From Hyphomicrobiales bacterium (GTDB lineage Bacteria; Pseudomonadota; Alphaproteobacteria; Rhizobiales; Kaistiaceae): 8,539 nucleotides of DNA. A program made the translations under genes and the position numbers. Positions within the stretch are counted from its first letter, which is position 1. Each line of letters starts with the position of its first letter. The DNA lies in contig JAFKJZ010000477.1 in the NCBI GenBank assembly GCA_017305815.1, positions 1-8,539 on the forward strand, written 5' to 3'. The notes under the pieces are model-generated. The model was given only the letters and a program-made list of their open reading frames with translations, had not been told where the DNA came from and did no database searches. Of the stretch, positions 1 through 5,555 are shown piece after piece.

Positions 1-195
1 CGCGGGCTGGTCGCCGAACTCGGCCTCGCGGTCATCATCGTCACCCACGACCTCGCCGTCGCCCGCCTGCTGTCGCACCGGATCATGGTGATGCGGCAGG
101 GCCGGGTGATCGAGACCGGCCTCACCGACCAGGTGCTGGACGATCCGCGCGAAGCCTACACCCAGCTTCTCGTTTCCTCGGTGCTCGCAGCATGA
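1..195 (+). CDS. phnK: PhnK, C-P lyase ATP-binding protein (C-terminal 64 codons, 5' truncated by window edge)
   Basis: Reading frame 1 is open from the first base to a TGA at 193-195. The visible part is the C-terminal end of an ABC ATPase. The hydrophobic strand VIIVTHD carries the H-loop histidine (visible residue 16), followed by the typical tail with RIMVMRQGRVIETG and DDPREAYTQLLVSSV, as in the oligopeptide-type ATPases to which PhnK belongs. In the family, PhnK is not a transporter subunit: it binds the PhnGHIJ core of carbon-phosphorus lyase in the cytoplasm and is needed for phosphonate breakdown. The assignment to PhnK rather than another ABC ATPase rests mainly on position, since it overlaps phnL by four bases (ATGA). 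Walker A, Q-loop, signature and Walker B lie upstream of the window and cannot be checked. Confidence 0.85.
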   Translation, partial: RGLVAELGLAVIIVTHDLAVARLLSHRIMVMRQGRVIETGLTDQVLDDPREAYTQLLVSSVLAA

Positions 196-899
196 CCCAG
201 AACCTCGTCAGTCTCGAAGGCGTCTCGAAGGCCTTCACGTTGCATCTGCGCGACGGCATGAAGATCAGCGTCGTCGACAATGTCTCGTTCGGCGTGAAGC
301 CGGGCGAATGCGTCGTGCTGGGCGGCCCGTCCGGCGCCGGCAAATCTTCCATTCTCAAGATGATTTACGGCAACTATCGCTGCGACCAGGGCCGCATCTG
401 GGTCCGCGACGGCGACGAGCCGGTCGATGTCGTCACCGCCGAGCCGCGCCGCATCCTGGCGCTGCGCGGATCGGTGATGGGCTATGTCAGCCAGTTCCTG
501 CGTGTCATCCCGCGCGTCTCCTCGCTCGATATCGTCGCCGGCGCGGCGACCGACAGTGGCGTGGCGCAGGCCGAGGCCTGGGCGCGGGCCGAGCGGCTTC
601 TGACGCTCCTGAACGTGCCGGAGCAGCTCTGGAGCCTGCCGCCGGCAACCTTCTCCGGCGGCGAGCAGCAGCGCGTCAACATCGCGCGCGGCCTCGCGGC
701 GGACCGGCCGATCTTGCTGCTCGACGAACCGACCGCCTCGCTCGACGCGGCTAACCGCGCCGTCGTGGTGCGGCTGATCGAGGAGAAGAAGCGGGCCGGC
801 GCGGCTGTCATCGGCATCTTCCACGACGAGGACGTCCGCGACCATGTCGCCGACCGCATCGTCGACGTCACGGAATTCGCCTCCTCCAGGGCGGCTTGA
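192..899 (+). CDS. phnL: PhnL, ABC-type ATPase subunit of the C-P lyase system
   Basis: This encodes a 235-residue protein, the usual PhnL length. It has a complete ABC nucleotide-binding domain: Walker A GPSGAGKS at residues 45-52, Q-loop Gln101 in GYVSQFLRVIPR, signature FSGGEQQR at 154-161, Walker B ILLLDEP at 174-180 and H-loop His211 in FHDEDVRD. The GYVSQFLRVIPRVS and NVPEQLW segments are typical of PhnL and set it apart from PhnK. In E. coli PhnL acts with PhnG, PhnH and PhnI in forming ribose 1-methylphosphonate 5-triphosphate from ATP and methylphosphonate in the cytoplasm; its exact role as an ATPase is less settled. The ATG overlaps the phnK stop as ATGA and I see no Shine-Dalgarno, so translation is probably coupled to phnK. 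All catalytic motifs are intact. Confidence 0.95.
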   Translation: MTQNLVSLEGVSKAFTLHLRDGMKISVVDNVSFGVKPGECVVLGGPSGAGKSSILKMIYGNYRCDQGRIWVRDGDEPVDVVTAEPRRILALRGSVMGYVSQFLRVIPRVSSLDIVAGAATDSGVAQAEAWARAERLLTLLNVPEQLWSLPPATFSGGEQQRVNIARGLAADRPILLLDEPTASLDAANRAVVVRLIEEKKRAGAAVIGIFHDEDVRDHVADRIVDVTEFASSRAA

Positions 900-921
900 G
901 CTCAGACCAAACGGGATCGAA

Positions 922-2088
922 ATGACCGAACCGACCGAATTCCTGATCGAGAATGCCAGCCTCGTCCTGCCCGATCGTGTGGTGGAGAATGGCTGGATCG
1001 CCGTTGCCGGCGGCAAGATCGCCGAGATCGGCGAGGGCAGGGCGCCAGAACGCGGCATCGACATCGCCGGCGATTATCTGGTGCCGGGTCTCGTCGAACT
1101 GCACACCGATCACCTCGAGGCGCATTTCGCCCCGCGCCCGCATGTGCGCTGGCATGCGCTTTCCTCCGTCATGGCCTATGACGCGCAGATCGCGGCGGCG
1201 GGCATCACCACGGTGTTCGACTCACTCCGCGCCGGTTCCGATGCGGACTCCGCGTCGATCGGCACCGACCTCGCCTTGCTGGCGTCGGCCATCGAGGAGG
1301 CGCGCGCCACCGGCCACCTGCGCGTCGATCACCGGACGCATCTGCGCTGCGAGATCGCCTGCGACGACGTCATCGAGCATGTCGAAGCCTACGCCGCGCT
1401 CTATCCGGTCGACATGATGTCGCTCATGGATCACACGCCCGGCCAGCGCCAGTTCAAGGATCTGGAGACCTGGCGCCGCTACTACATGCGCAAGAAGCCG
1501 ATGTCGGACGAGGACGTGAACCGCTTCGTCTCCGCCCGCCTCGAACTTCACGCCAACAATGCCGGCCCGAACCGCCTGAAGCTGGTGGCGATCGCGGCCG
1601 CGAAGGGCGCCGTTCTCGCGAGCCATGACGACGCCACGGCCGCGCATGCGGCGGAGGCGGTCGGCAATGGCGTCGCGCTGGCCGAGTTCCCGACGACCCT
1701 GGAAGCGGCCGAGGCTCTGAACGATGCCGGCATCAGCGTCATCATGGGCGGACCGAATGTCGTGCGCGGCGGCTCGCATTCCGGAAATGTCGCAGCCGAA
1801 GATCTCGCACGCGCCGGCTTTCTCGATATTCTGTCGTCGGATTATGTGCCTGCGAGTCTGTTGATGTCCGCCTTCGAACTGCCCCGTCGCATTCCCTCGA
1901 TCGACCTCGCGGCGGCGATCCGCACCGTGACGCAGACGCCGGCGCTCGCCACCGGGCTGTCGGATCGCGGCGCCATCGAGGCAGGCCTGCGCGCCGATCT
2001 CGTGCGGGTGCATGTGACCGGCAAGGACAGGGAAAGCCCGACGCCGATCGTTCGCCAGGTCTGGCGCGAAGGCCAGCGGATCTCGTGA
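922..2088 (+). CDS. phnM: PhnM, alpha-D-ribose 1-methylphosphonate 5-triphosphate diphosphatase
   Basis: This encodes a 388-residue amidohydrolase-superfamily protein, close to the usual PhnM length. PhnM removes pyrophosphate from ribose 1-(methyl)phosphonate 5-triphosphate, giving the 5-phosphate substrate of the PhnJ C-P lyase. Visible metal-site signatures are HTDHLEAH at residues 61-68 after a GLVEL strand, RTHLRCE at 138-144, MDHTPGQRQ at 169-177, SHDD at 234-237, and SSDYVP at 305-310 with Asp307 as the expected strand-8 aspartate. The N-terminal (1-55) and C-terminal parts form the small beta domain with an enamidase-like RADLVRV ending. I chose the ATG at 922 because the family begins with the FLIENASLVLPDRVV strand and a weak GGGA sits 5 nt upstream (913-916). 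An earlier in-frame ATG at 844 would add 26 residues inside phnL and is unlikely. It lies 22 nt after phnL, so co-transcription is expected. Confidence 0.96.
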   Translation: MTEPTEFLIENASLVLPDRVVENGWIAVAGGKIAEIGEGRAPERGIDIAGDYLVPGLVELHTDHLEAHFAPRPHVRWHALSSVMAYDAQIAAAGITTVFDSLRAGSDADSASIGTDLALLASAIEEARATGHLRVDHRTHLRCEIACDDVIEHVEAYAALYPVDMMSLMDHTPGQRQFKDLETWRRYYMRKKPMSDEDVNRFVSARLELHANNAGPNRLKLVAIAAAKGAVLASHDDATAAHAAEAVGNGVALAEFPTTLEAAEALNDAGISVIMGGPNVVRGGSHSGNVAAEDLARAGFLDILSSDYVPASLLMSAFELPRRIPSIDLAAAIRTVTQTPALATGLSDRGAIEAGLRADLVRVHVTGKDRESPTPIVRQVWREGQRIS

Positions 2089-2092
2089 GGGC

Positions 2093-2659
2093 ATGATGGG
2101 AACGGGCGTATTGGTGGCGGTCGTCGGACCGAGCGGCGTCGGCAAGGACACGCTGATCGGCCATGCCAGGGCATCGCTGGTGAGGGATGACGGCTTCGTC
2201 TTCGTCCGCCGCCTGGTGACGCGCGGCGCGAACGCCCTCGAGGACCACGATACGCTCGACGAGGCGGCATTCGCCGAGGGCGTCGAGGCAGGCCGCTTTC
2301 CGGTGTCCTGGCGCGCGCACGGCCTCGGCTATGCGCTTCCGGCCGCGACCCTTGAGGCGATCGAGGCCGGCGCCGTCGTCATCTGCAACTTCTCCCGCGG
2401 CGCCATCGCGGCGGCGCGGGAGCGCTTCCCGGCGGTGCGGGTGGTGGCGATCTCGGCGCCGGACGCGATCCTCGCGGCCCGCCTGATCGCCCGTGGGCGC
2501 GAGACGGAAGAGGGCGTCGCCGCCCGCCTTGCACGCGAGGCGGTATGTGCCCGCGAGATCGATCCCGATCTCACCATCGTCAACGACCGTCCGATCGAAC
2601 AATCCGGCGGCGAACTGGTCGCCTATCTGAAGGGGCTGCGGACGACAGCCTCCGCCTGA
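2093..2659 (+). CDS. phnN: PhnN, ribose 1,5-bisphosphate phosphokinase
   Basis: This encodes a 188-residue P-loop kinase of the guanylate-kinase fold. PhnN phosphorylates ribose 1,5-bisphosphate with ATP to PRPP, which returns the sugar released by the C-P lyase pathway to nucleotide synthesis. Walker A is GPSGVGKD at residues 12-19 (Lys18) with the PhnN-typical GKDT ending. Next come FVRRLVTR (37-44), the WRAHGLGYALP substrate segment (73-83), CNFSRG (98-103) and the arginine-rich lid LIARGRETEEGVAARLARE (131-149); then comes the IVNDR strand (162-166). It starts 4 nt after the phnM stop. Two ATGs lie side by side (2093, 2096). The GAGG at 2087-2090 is only 2 nt from the first and 5 nt from the second, so 2096 may be the real start, a difference of one residue. 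It is the last + strand gene of the phn run. Confidence 0.95.
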   Translation: MMGTGVLVAVVGPSGVGKDTLIGHARASLVRDDGFVFVRRLVTRGANALEDHDTLDEAAFAEGVEAGRFPVSWRAHGLGYALPAATLEAIEAGAVVICNFSRGAIAAARERFPAVRVVAISAPDAILAARLIARGRETEEGVAARLAREAVCAREIDPDLTIVNDRPIEQSGGELVAYLKGLRTTASA

Positions 2660-2689
2660 TGCAGCCTCGCCGTGGGGAACTCGGCTTGC

Positions 2690-3478
2690 TCAGTCCGGCC
2701 GGCGTGCCCGAACATGGAGAAAGATCGGCGCGACGCGCGTGTCGGCGATGATGGGCTCCGCCTCAGCCTGTTCGACGGTCGCCTTCGGCTCGCCGAAGGC
2801 TTCGATGGCGAGCCCGGCCCCGACGATCATCGCCACCCAGTTGGTCAGCGTGCGGTGGAAACGCGGGACGCGGAACGGCTCGACCTTGCTGCGCTCCTCG
2901 GCCGGCAGGGACGAGAACCACCACGTCTCCACCGCGCCGTTCGTCTCTTCGAAGTAGTCGGCGACCTCGACGGCGCGCGGAATGCCGTCGGCGTCGCGGA
3001 TGTTGCGGCGGCGCGGCGGCACGAAGCAGGGATGCAGGATCGAGAACTGCAGGAAACCGCCGGGGCGCAGCACGCGCCGCGCCTGCTGCAGCACGGCCAG
3101 CTGGTTCGGCATGTCCATCAACGACATGAAGGCGGTGGCGAAATCGAAGCTCGCATCGGCGAAGGGCAGGGCCATGCCGTCGCCATGCAGGTAGCGGATG
3201 CCGAGCGGCTCGGCCGCTTCGCTCTCCTGCGCGTGGCGGATGAAGGTCGGGGCGATGTCGACCGCCGTCATCCGCGCGCCCCGCTGTGCGAGCTTGCGGG
3301 TGTTCGAACCCTCGCCGCAGCCGATGTCCAGCCCCTCGAGGCCGTCGATCGGCGGCAGAATCGCCAGGAAGGCCGGCGTGTTCAGCGCGTCCCGATAGAC
3401 GTCGTAGCCGGCGCGCGAGTGACGGGTCCAGGCTTCGGCATTGGCTTCCCAATGCGCGGCGACGATCGAAGGGTCCAT
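2690..3478 (-). CDS. Class I SAM-dependent methyltransferase, substrate unknown
   Basis: This encodes 262 residues with a Rossmann-type methyltransferase domain. Motif I is LDIGCGEGSN at residues 50-59, the motif II acidic residue is Asp74 in TAVDIAP, and motif III is the region GDGMALPFADASFD (99-112). These are followed by the RRVLRPGGFLQFSILHPCF strand-turn (134-152), as in the Methyltransf_11/25 families that act on small molecules. The C-terminal part (about 160-262), with DYFEETNGAVETWWFSS and FHRTLTNW, probably forms the substrate cap. It is cytoplasmic, with no signal peptide or membrane segment. The ATG at 3476-3478 is supported by AGGAAGG (complement of 3488-3494), 9 nt upstream. 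The gene converges on phnN with a 30-nt gap and no clear terminator between them. No neighbour indicates the substrate, and I see no link to phosphonate metabolism beyond adjacency. Confidence 0.88.
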   Translation of the reverse strand: MDPSIVAAHWEANAEAWTRHSRAGYDVYRDALNTPAFLAILPPIDGLEGLDIGCGEGSNTRKLAQRGARMTAVDIAPTFIRHAQESEAAEPLGIRYLHGDGMALPFADASFDFATAFMSLMDMPNQLAVLQQARRVLRPGGFLQFSILHPCFVPPRRRNIRDADGIPRAVEVADYFEETNGAVETWWFSSLPAEERSKVEPFRVPRFHRTLTNWVAMIVGAGLAIEAFGEPKATVEQAEAEPIIADTRVAPIFLHVRARRPD

Positions 3479-3512
3479 GGGGCAGCGCCTTCCTGTTCGT
3501 GAGGGGCGCGCC

Positions 3513-3540
3513 TTTCAACAGATCGGGGTCCGCCTGTCAA
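3513..3540 (-). promoter_or_regulatory. Candidate sigma-70-type promoter of the methyltransferase gene
   Basis: On the minus strand a perfect TTGACA -35 box (complement of 3535-3540) is followed after 16 nt by TTGAAA (complement of 3513-3518), a weak -10 match. The predicted start would lie about 25-30 nt before the methyltransferase ATG, leaving room for its Shine-Dalgarno. Alphaproteobacterial promoters usually keep the -35 box better than the -10, so the pattern is plausible. It is a motif match only. Confidence 0.4.
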
Positions 3541-3572
3541 GCCGGCGGTCGCACGTCAGGACGGTGCGGGGG

Positions 3573-3588
3573 CGGCCGGCCCCGGCCG
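3573..3588 (-). terminator. GC hairpin just after the 86-aa gene; possible terminator
   Basis: CGGCCG (3573-3578) and CGGCCG (3583-3588) form a 6-bp stem with a 4-nt loop, starting 1 nt beyond the TGA of the minus-strand gene that ends at 3590. An alternative pairing GGGGC/GCCCC (3569-3573/3579-3583) is also possible. On the minus strand the stem is followed by C-rich sequence rather than a U-tract, so it may only slow or protect the transcript rather than act as an intrinsic terminator. Confidence 0.3.
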
Positions 3589-3589
3589 T

Positions 3590-3850
3590 TCAGTCCGTCA
3601 CCGCGTCCCAGGGCAGATCGGCGACGCGGATCGGCCAGCGTTCGTAGACCAGTGTCTCTTCATTTTCGGCGGAGCGCTCGAAGACGCGCGCGGCCATGCC
3701 GAGTTCTGCCGCGGAGTGGCCGAGATGCTTGGCCATCGACACCGCGACATCATGCGAGGTGAAAGCTCCGATTTGCGATCCGCTCTGGCTCACGATCGCA
3801 TAGCCCCGGTCTTCATTGGGCTGAACATAGTAGACCGCCGAATCAAACAC
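3590..3850 (-). CDS. Hypothetical small protein, 86 aa, GTG start
   Basis: I do not recognise this protein with confidence. It is 86 residues, soluble-looking and slightly acidic, with no signal peptide, membrane segment or cysteine. The pattern is a strand (AVYYVQP, residues 5-11), a strand (GYAIVSQSGSQIGAFTS, 16-32), a helix (HDVAVSMAKHLGHSAAELG, 33-51) and a strand (MAARVFERS, 52-60), then a tail ending in LPWDAVTD. This beta-beta-alpha-beta order resembles small DUF2188-like domains, which is only a shape comparison. The start is GTG (complement of 3848-3850). It is well supported by AAGGAG (complement of 3858-3863) 7 nt upstream, the best ribosome-binding site in the minus-strand block. 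It lies between the methyltransferase and the MFS gene with gaps of 111 and 133 nt, so it may have its own promoter. I found no convincing promoter in 3851-3983. Confidence 0.7.
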   Translation of the reverse strand: MFDSAVYYVQPNEDRGYAIVSQSGSQIGAFTSHDVAVSMAKHLGHSAAELGMAARVFERSAENEETLVYERWPIRVADLPWDAVTD

Positions 3851-3983
3851 TTAACGTCTCCTTAAGCTCCTCTGACTGCTTAGCTGAGTCGGATGGTCAT
3901 GTGTGCGCAGAAAGCACTTCCGGTTGCAGGTCCGGTCGGTTGTGGACGGAGTGTGGCTATTCGGTCCTTGTCCCGGGGCGAGT

Positions 3984-5189
3984 TCAGGCCGATGTGGGGC
4001 GTGGTCCCGCCGGGCTGCCGATGGCCAGGAAAGCGATGACGGCCAGGGTGCTCAGCACCGCGACGATCGAGAGCGAGATCGGATATCCGAGATGTTCCGT
4101 CATCAGCGCGAAGGCGAAAGGCGCGGCGGAAGAGACCACCAGCCGCACCGAGGTGAGGCGGCCCAGGCGCTTGCCATAGCCGTCGCTGCCGAAGAGTTCG
4201 AGCGGCAGTGTGCCCTGAACGATGCTCGAGAGCCCGGAGCTGAGGCCGAAGACGATGGCGAAGGCGAAGGCCCCGGAGAGGCTTGGCGCGGTGGCGAGCA
4301 GGATGCCGGTCGCGAGCGGCAGGAAGCCGGAGGCGATGATGGCGAGCGTCCGCTGCGACAATCGCCCGCCGAAGGTCATGTTGGTGAACCGGCTCAATAC
4401 CTGCGCCGGGCCGAAGACCGAGGCGACCAGCACGCTCGCCTTGGCGAGGCCAAGCCCGGTCAGCATCGGCAGCATGTGGACCAGGAAGGTCGAGGTCACG
4501 AAGCTCTGGATCGCGAAGCCGAGCAGCATCAGCCCGAAGGCGCGCGGCCTTGCGGCTCCCTCGATGACGCCCGTCACCGACGCGGCGGCTCGCGGCGTGT
4601 GGTCGGGCGGGTCGCGGCGGTCGGAGATGGTGCGCGTCTTGACCATTAGCCAGCCATGCACCGGCAAGCAGACGAAGAGATGCATCAGCGCGAACAGTAG
4701 ATAGACATGATGCCAGTCGAGCCTCGCATGCAGCGCCGTCGTGAACGGCCAGAACAGCGTCGACGCGAAGCCGGCCATCAGCGTCAGATAGGTGATCGAG
4801 CGCTGCGCCGTAGCCGGGTTCAACTGCACCAGCAGCGTGAACGAGGCGCTGTACTGCACCAGCGTAGAGGCGATCTGGATGGCGATCAGCCCTAGAACCA
4901 GCATGGCGCTGTTATAGGCCATGGCGCAGACGGCGAGCGCCAGTGCAGCGGCCAGCGAGCCGATCGTCATGACGCGTCCGGCGCCCCGGCGATCGATCCA
5001 GCCGCCGACCCAGGGCGCGGAGAGCCCGCCGACCAGCAGTGATACGGAGAGCGCGCCGAACACCCACTCGGTCGAGAGGCCGAACTCGCGCGCCATCGCC
5101 GGCGCGAGGACGCTGAAGCTGTAGTAGAGCGTGCCGTAGCCGATGATCTGGGTCAGGCCGAGGGCTAGGACCGCCGTGCGGGATTTCAT
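3984..5189 (-). CDS. MFS-family permease, 12 predicted TM segments, substrate unknown
   Basis: This encodes a 401-residue inner-membrane transporter of the major facilitator superfamily. Hydrophobic segments run through the whole length in two groups of six: about residues 5-30, 45-65, 74-92, 95-118, 133-153 and 161-183, then 215-240, 247-265, 280-300, 305-325, 345-365 and 370-391. They are split by a polar cytoplasmic loop at 184-213. The loop 2-3 signature appears as GGWIDRRGAGRVM (62-74), close to the MFS motif A consensus. The opening GLTQIIGYGTLYYSFSVLAPAM is common in MFS proteins of unassigned substrate in proteobacteria. I chose the ATG at 5187-5189 because it begins directly before the first TM segment and has AAGG 8 nt upstream. 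The in-frame ATG at 5303 would add 38 polar residues. It is divergent from ugpB across 366 bp. Export or uptake cannot be decided from sequence. Confidence 0.88.
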   Translation of the reverse strand: MKSRTAVLALGLTQIIGYGTLYYSFSVLAPAMAREFGLSTEWVFGALSVSLLVGGLSAPWVGGWIDRRGAGRVMTIGSLAAALALAVCAMAYNSAMLVLGLIAIQIASTLVQYSASFTLLVQLNPATAQRSITYLTLMAGFASTLFWPFTTALHARLDWHHVYLLFALMHLFVCLPVHGWLMVKTRTISDRRDPPDHTPRAAASVTGVIEGAARPRAFGLMLLGFAIQSFVTSTFLVHMLPMLTGLGLAKASVLVASVFGPAQVLSRFTNMTFGGRLSQRTLAIIASGFLPLATGILLATAPSLSGAFAFAIVFGLSSGLSSIVQGTLPLELFGSDGYGKRLGRLTSVRLVVSSAAPFAFALMTEHLGYPISLSIVAVLSTLAVIAFLAIGSPAGPRPTSA

Positions 5190-5191
5190 GG

Positions 5192-5209
5192 TGGATGCCT
5201 TGGATGCCT
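5192..5209. repeat. Perfect 9-bp tandem duplication in the MFS leader
   Basis: TGGATGCCT occurs twice head to tail (5192-5200 and 5201-5209). On the minus strand this gives AGGCATCCA twice, directly before CC and the MFS ATG. Each copy therefore carries an AGG core that could serve as a Shine-Dalgarno, at about 9 and 18 nt from the start. It may be a small slipped-strand duplication that alters translation of the permease. Confidence 0.6.
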
Positions 5210-5427
5210 GCCCGTCGTCGGACGGCCTGAAAACCTGCGGCGAGCGCTGCCGCGAATCGTGCCGCTCGATGGCTCTATGCGCGCTCGCGATCGGACAAGA
5301 CAACCGAAAACGCGGGGGAAGCGGAGGATTCCCCTGCAGGAAGAAGAGCGCGACTGGACGCGCCGCGCTGTCGCTGCCCGGTCGCCCGTGAGGACGGCCT
5401 GCCGGCTGGGGAAGGGGCTTTTCGCAG

Positions 5428-5451
5428 CGTCCGCCAGCCCCCGGACGGGCT
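5428..5451 (+). promoter_or_regulatory. Overlapping alternative hairpins upstream of ugpB, one followed by a T-rich run
   Basis: CGTCCG (5428-5433) pairs with CGGACG (5442-5447) over an 8-nt loop. Overlapping it, AGCCC (5436-5440) pairs with GGGCT (5447-5451) over a 6-nt loop and runs into TTTGTTCT, a weak intrinsic-terminator shape. A third option pairs GGCTGG (5404-5409) with CCAGCC (5434-5439). These three cannot all form together. If transcription starts upstream of 5404, this could be an attenuator or the 3' end of a short leader RNA; otherwise it is only GC-rich sequence. Confidence 0.25.
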
Positions 5452-5460
5452 TTGTTCTCC

Positions 5461-5505
5461 CCTTAGCCGGCGTGTCATCCGAGCGTTACGGCCTGCGGGC
5501 TAAGG
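5461..5505. repeat. 8-bp perfect dyad CCTTAGCC...GGCTAAGG upstream of ugpB
   Basis: CCTTAGCC (5461-5468) and GGCTAAGG (5498-5505) are perfect inverted repeats, 29 nt apart. An inner GGC/GCC pair lies at 5469-5471/5491-5493. The dyad brackets the Pho-box-like sequence and ends 50 nt before the ugpB start codon. It could be an operator half-site pair for a dimeric or tetrameric regulator, or a stem in the leader RNA. Confidence 0.45.
5472..5489 (+). promoter_or_regulatory. Candidate Pho box (PhoB site) upstream of ugpB
   Basis: GTGTCAT (5472-5478), a 4-nt spacer, then GCGTTAC (5483-5489). Against the Pho-box heptamers CTGTCAT and CTGTCAC this gives 6/7 and 4/7 matches with the expected 11-nt period. 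GCTAAG at 5499-5504 lies 9 nt downstream, about where a -10 element is expected for a PhoB-activated promoter, though it matches the consensus weakly. In E. coli and rhizobia ugp is under PhoB control, which makes the site plausible. The second heptamer is poor. Confidence 0.4.
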
Positions 5506-5555
5506 CGGTGGCCGTCGCGCCGGTCCAGGCGCTCCCTTTCCTTCGTGAGGCTCTC

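Larger units (their letters stand above)
5190..5555. other. Divergent intergenic region between the MFS gene and ugpB
   Basis: This is 366 bp without a gene I can support. From left to right it holds the 9-bp tandem repeat at the MFS start, and a small inverted repeat GGGGAA/TTCCCC (5315-5320/5329-5334, 8-nt loop). Then come overlapping GC hairpins at 5404-5451, an 8-bp dyad with a Pho-box-like site at 5461-5505, and the ugpB Shine-Dalgarno GTGAGG (5545-5550). An open frame runs through 5259-5555 into ugpB, but it lacks any recognisable protein and precedes a clear signal peptide start. I found no strong sigma-70 promoter for the MFS gene on the minus strand. Confidence 0.6.

Noticed and set aside
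844..921. N-terminal extension of PhnM from an ATG inside phnL
   Set aside because: The added 26 residues are P/S/R-rich and read out of frame within phnL; the family start is at 922.
156..1064. Long minus-strand open frame (302 codons) opposite phnL and the start of phnM
   Set aside because: It lies opposite two clear genes. Its translation is D/R/A/V-rich with no family resemblance, as expected for an antisense shadow in high-GC DNA.
2660..2689. Bidirectional terminator between phnN and the methyltransferase
   Set aside because: Only a 4-bp GCCG/CGGC pairing with no T-run is present around 2669-2685, too weak to call.
2672..3502. Plus-strand open frame of 276 codons over the methyltransferase
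   Set aside because: The minus-strand frame contains intact SAM-binding motifs and a good ribosome-binding site; the plus frame has neither.
5190..5303. N-terminal extension of the MFS permease by 38 codons
   Set aside because: The extension is polar and lies in the divergent control region. The first TM segment begins directly after the ATG at 5187-5189.
5259..5555. N-terminal extension of UgpB by 99 codons
   Set aside because: The Sec signal peptide begins at 5556, right after a good Shine-Dalgarno; the extension is arginine-rich and crosses the regulatory dyad.
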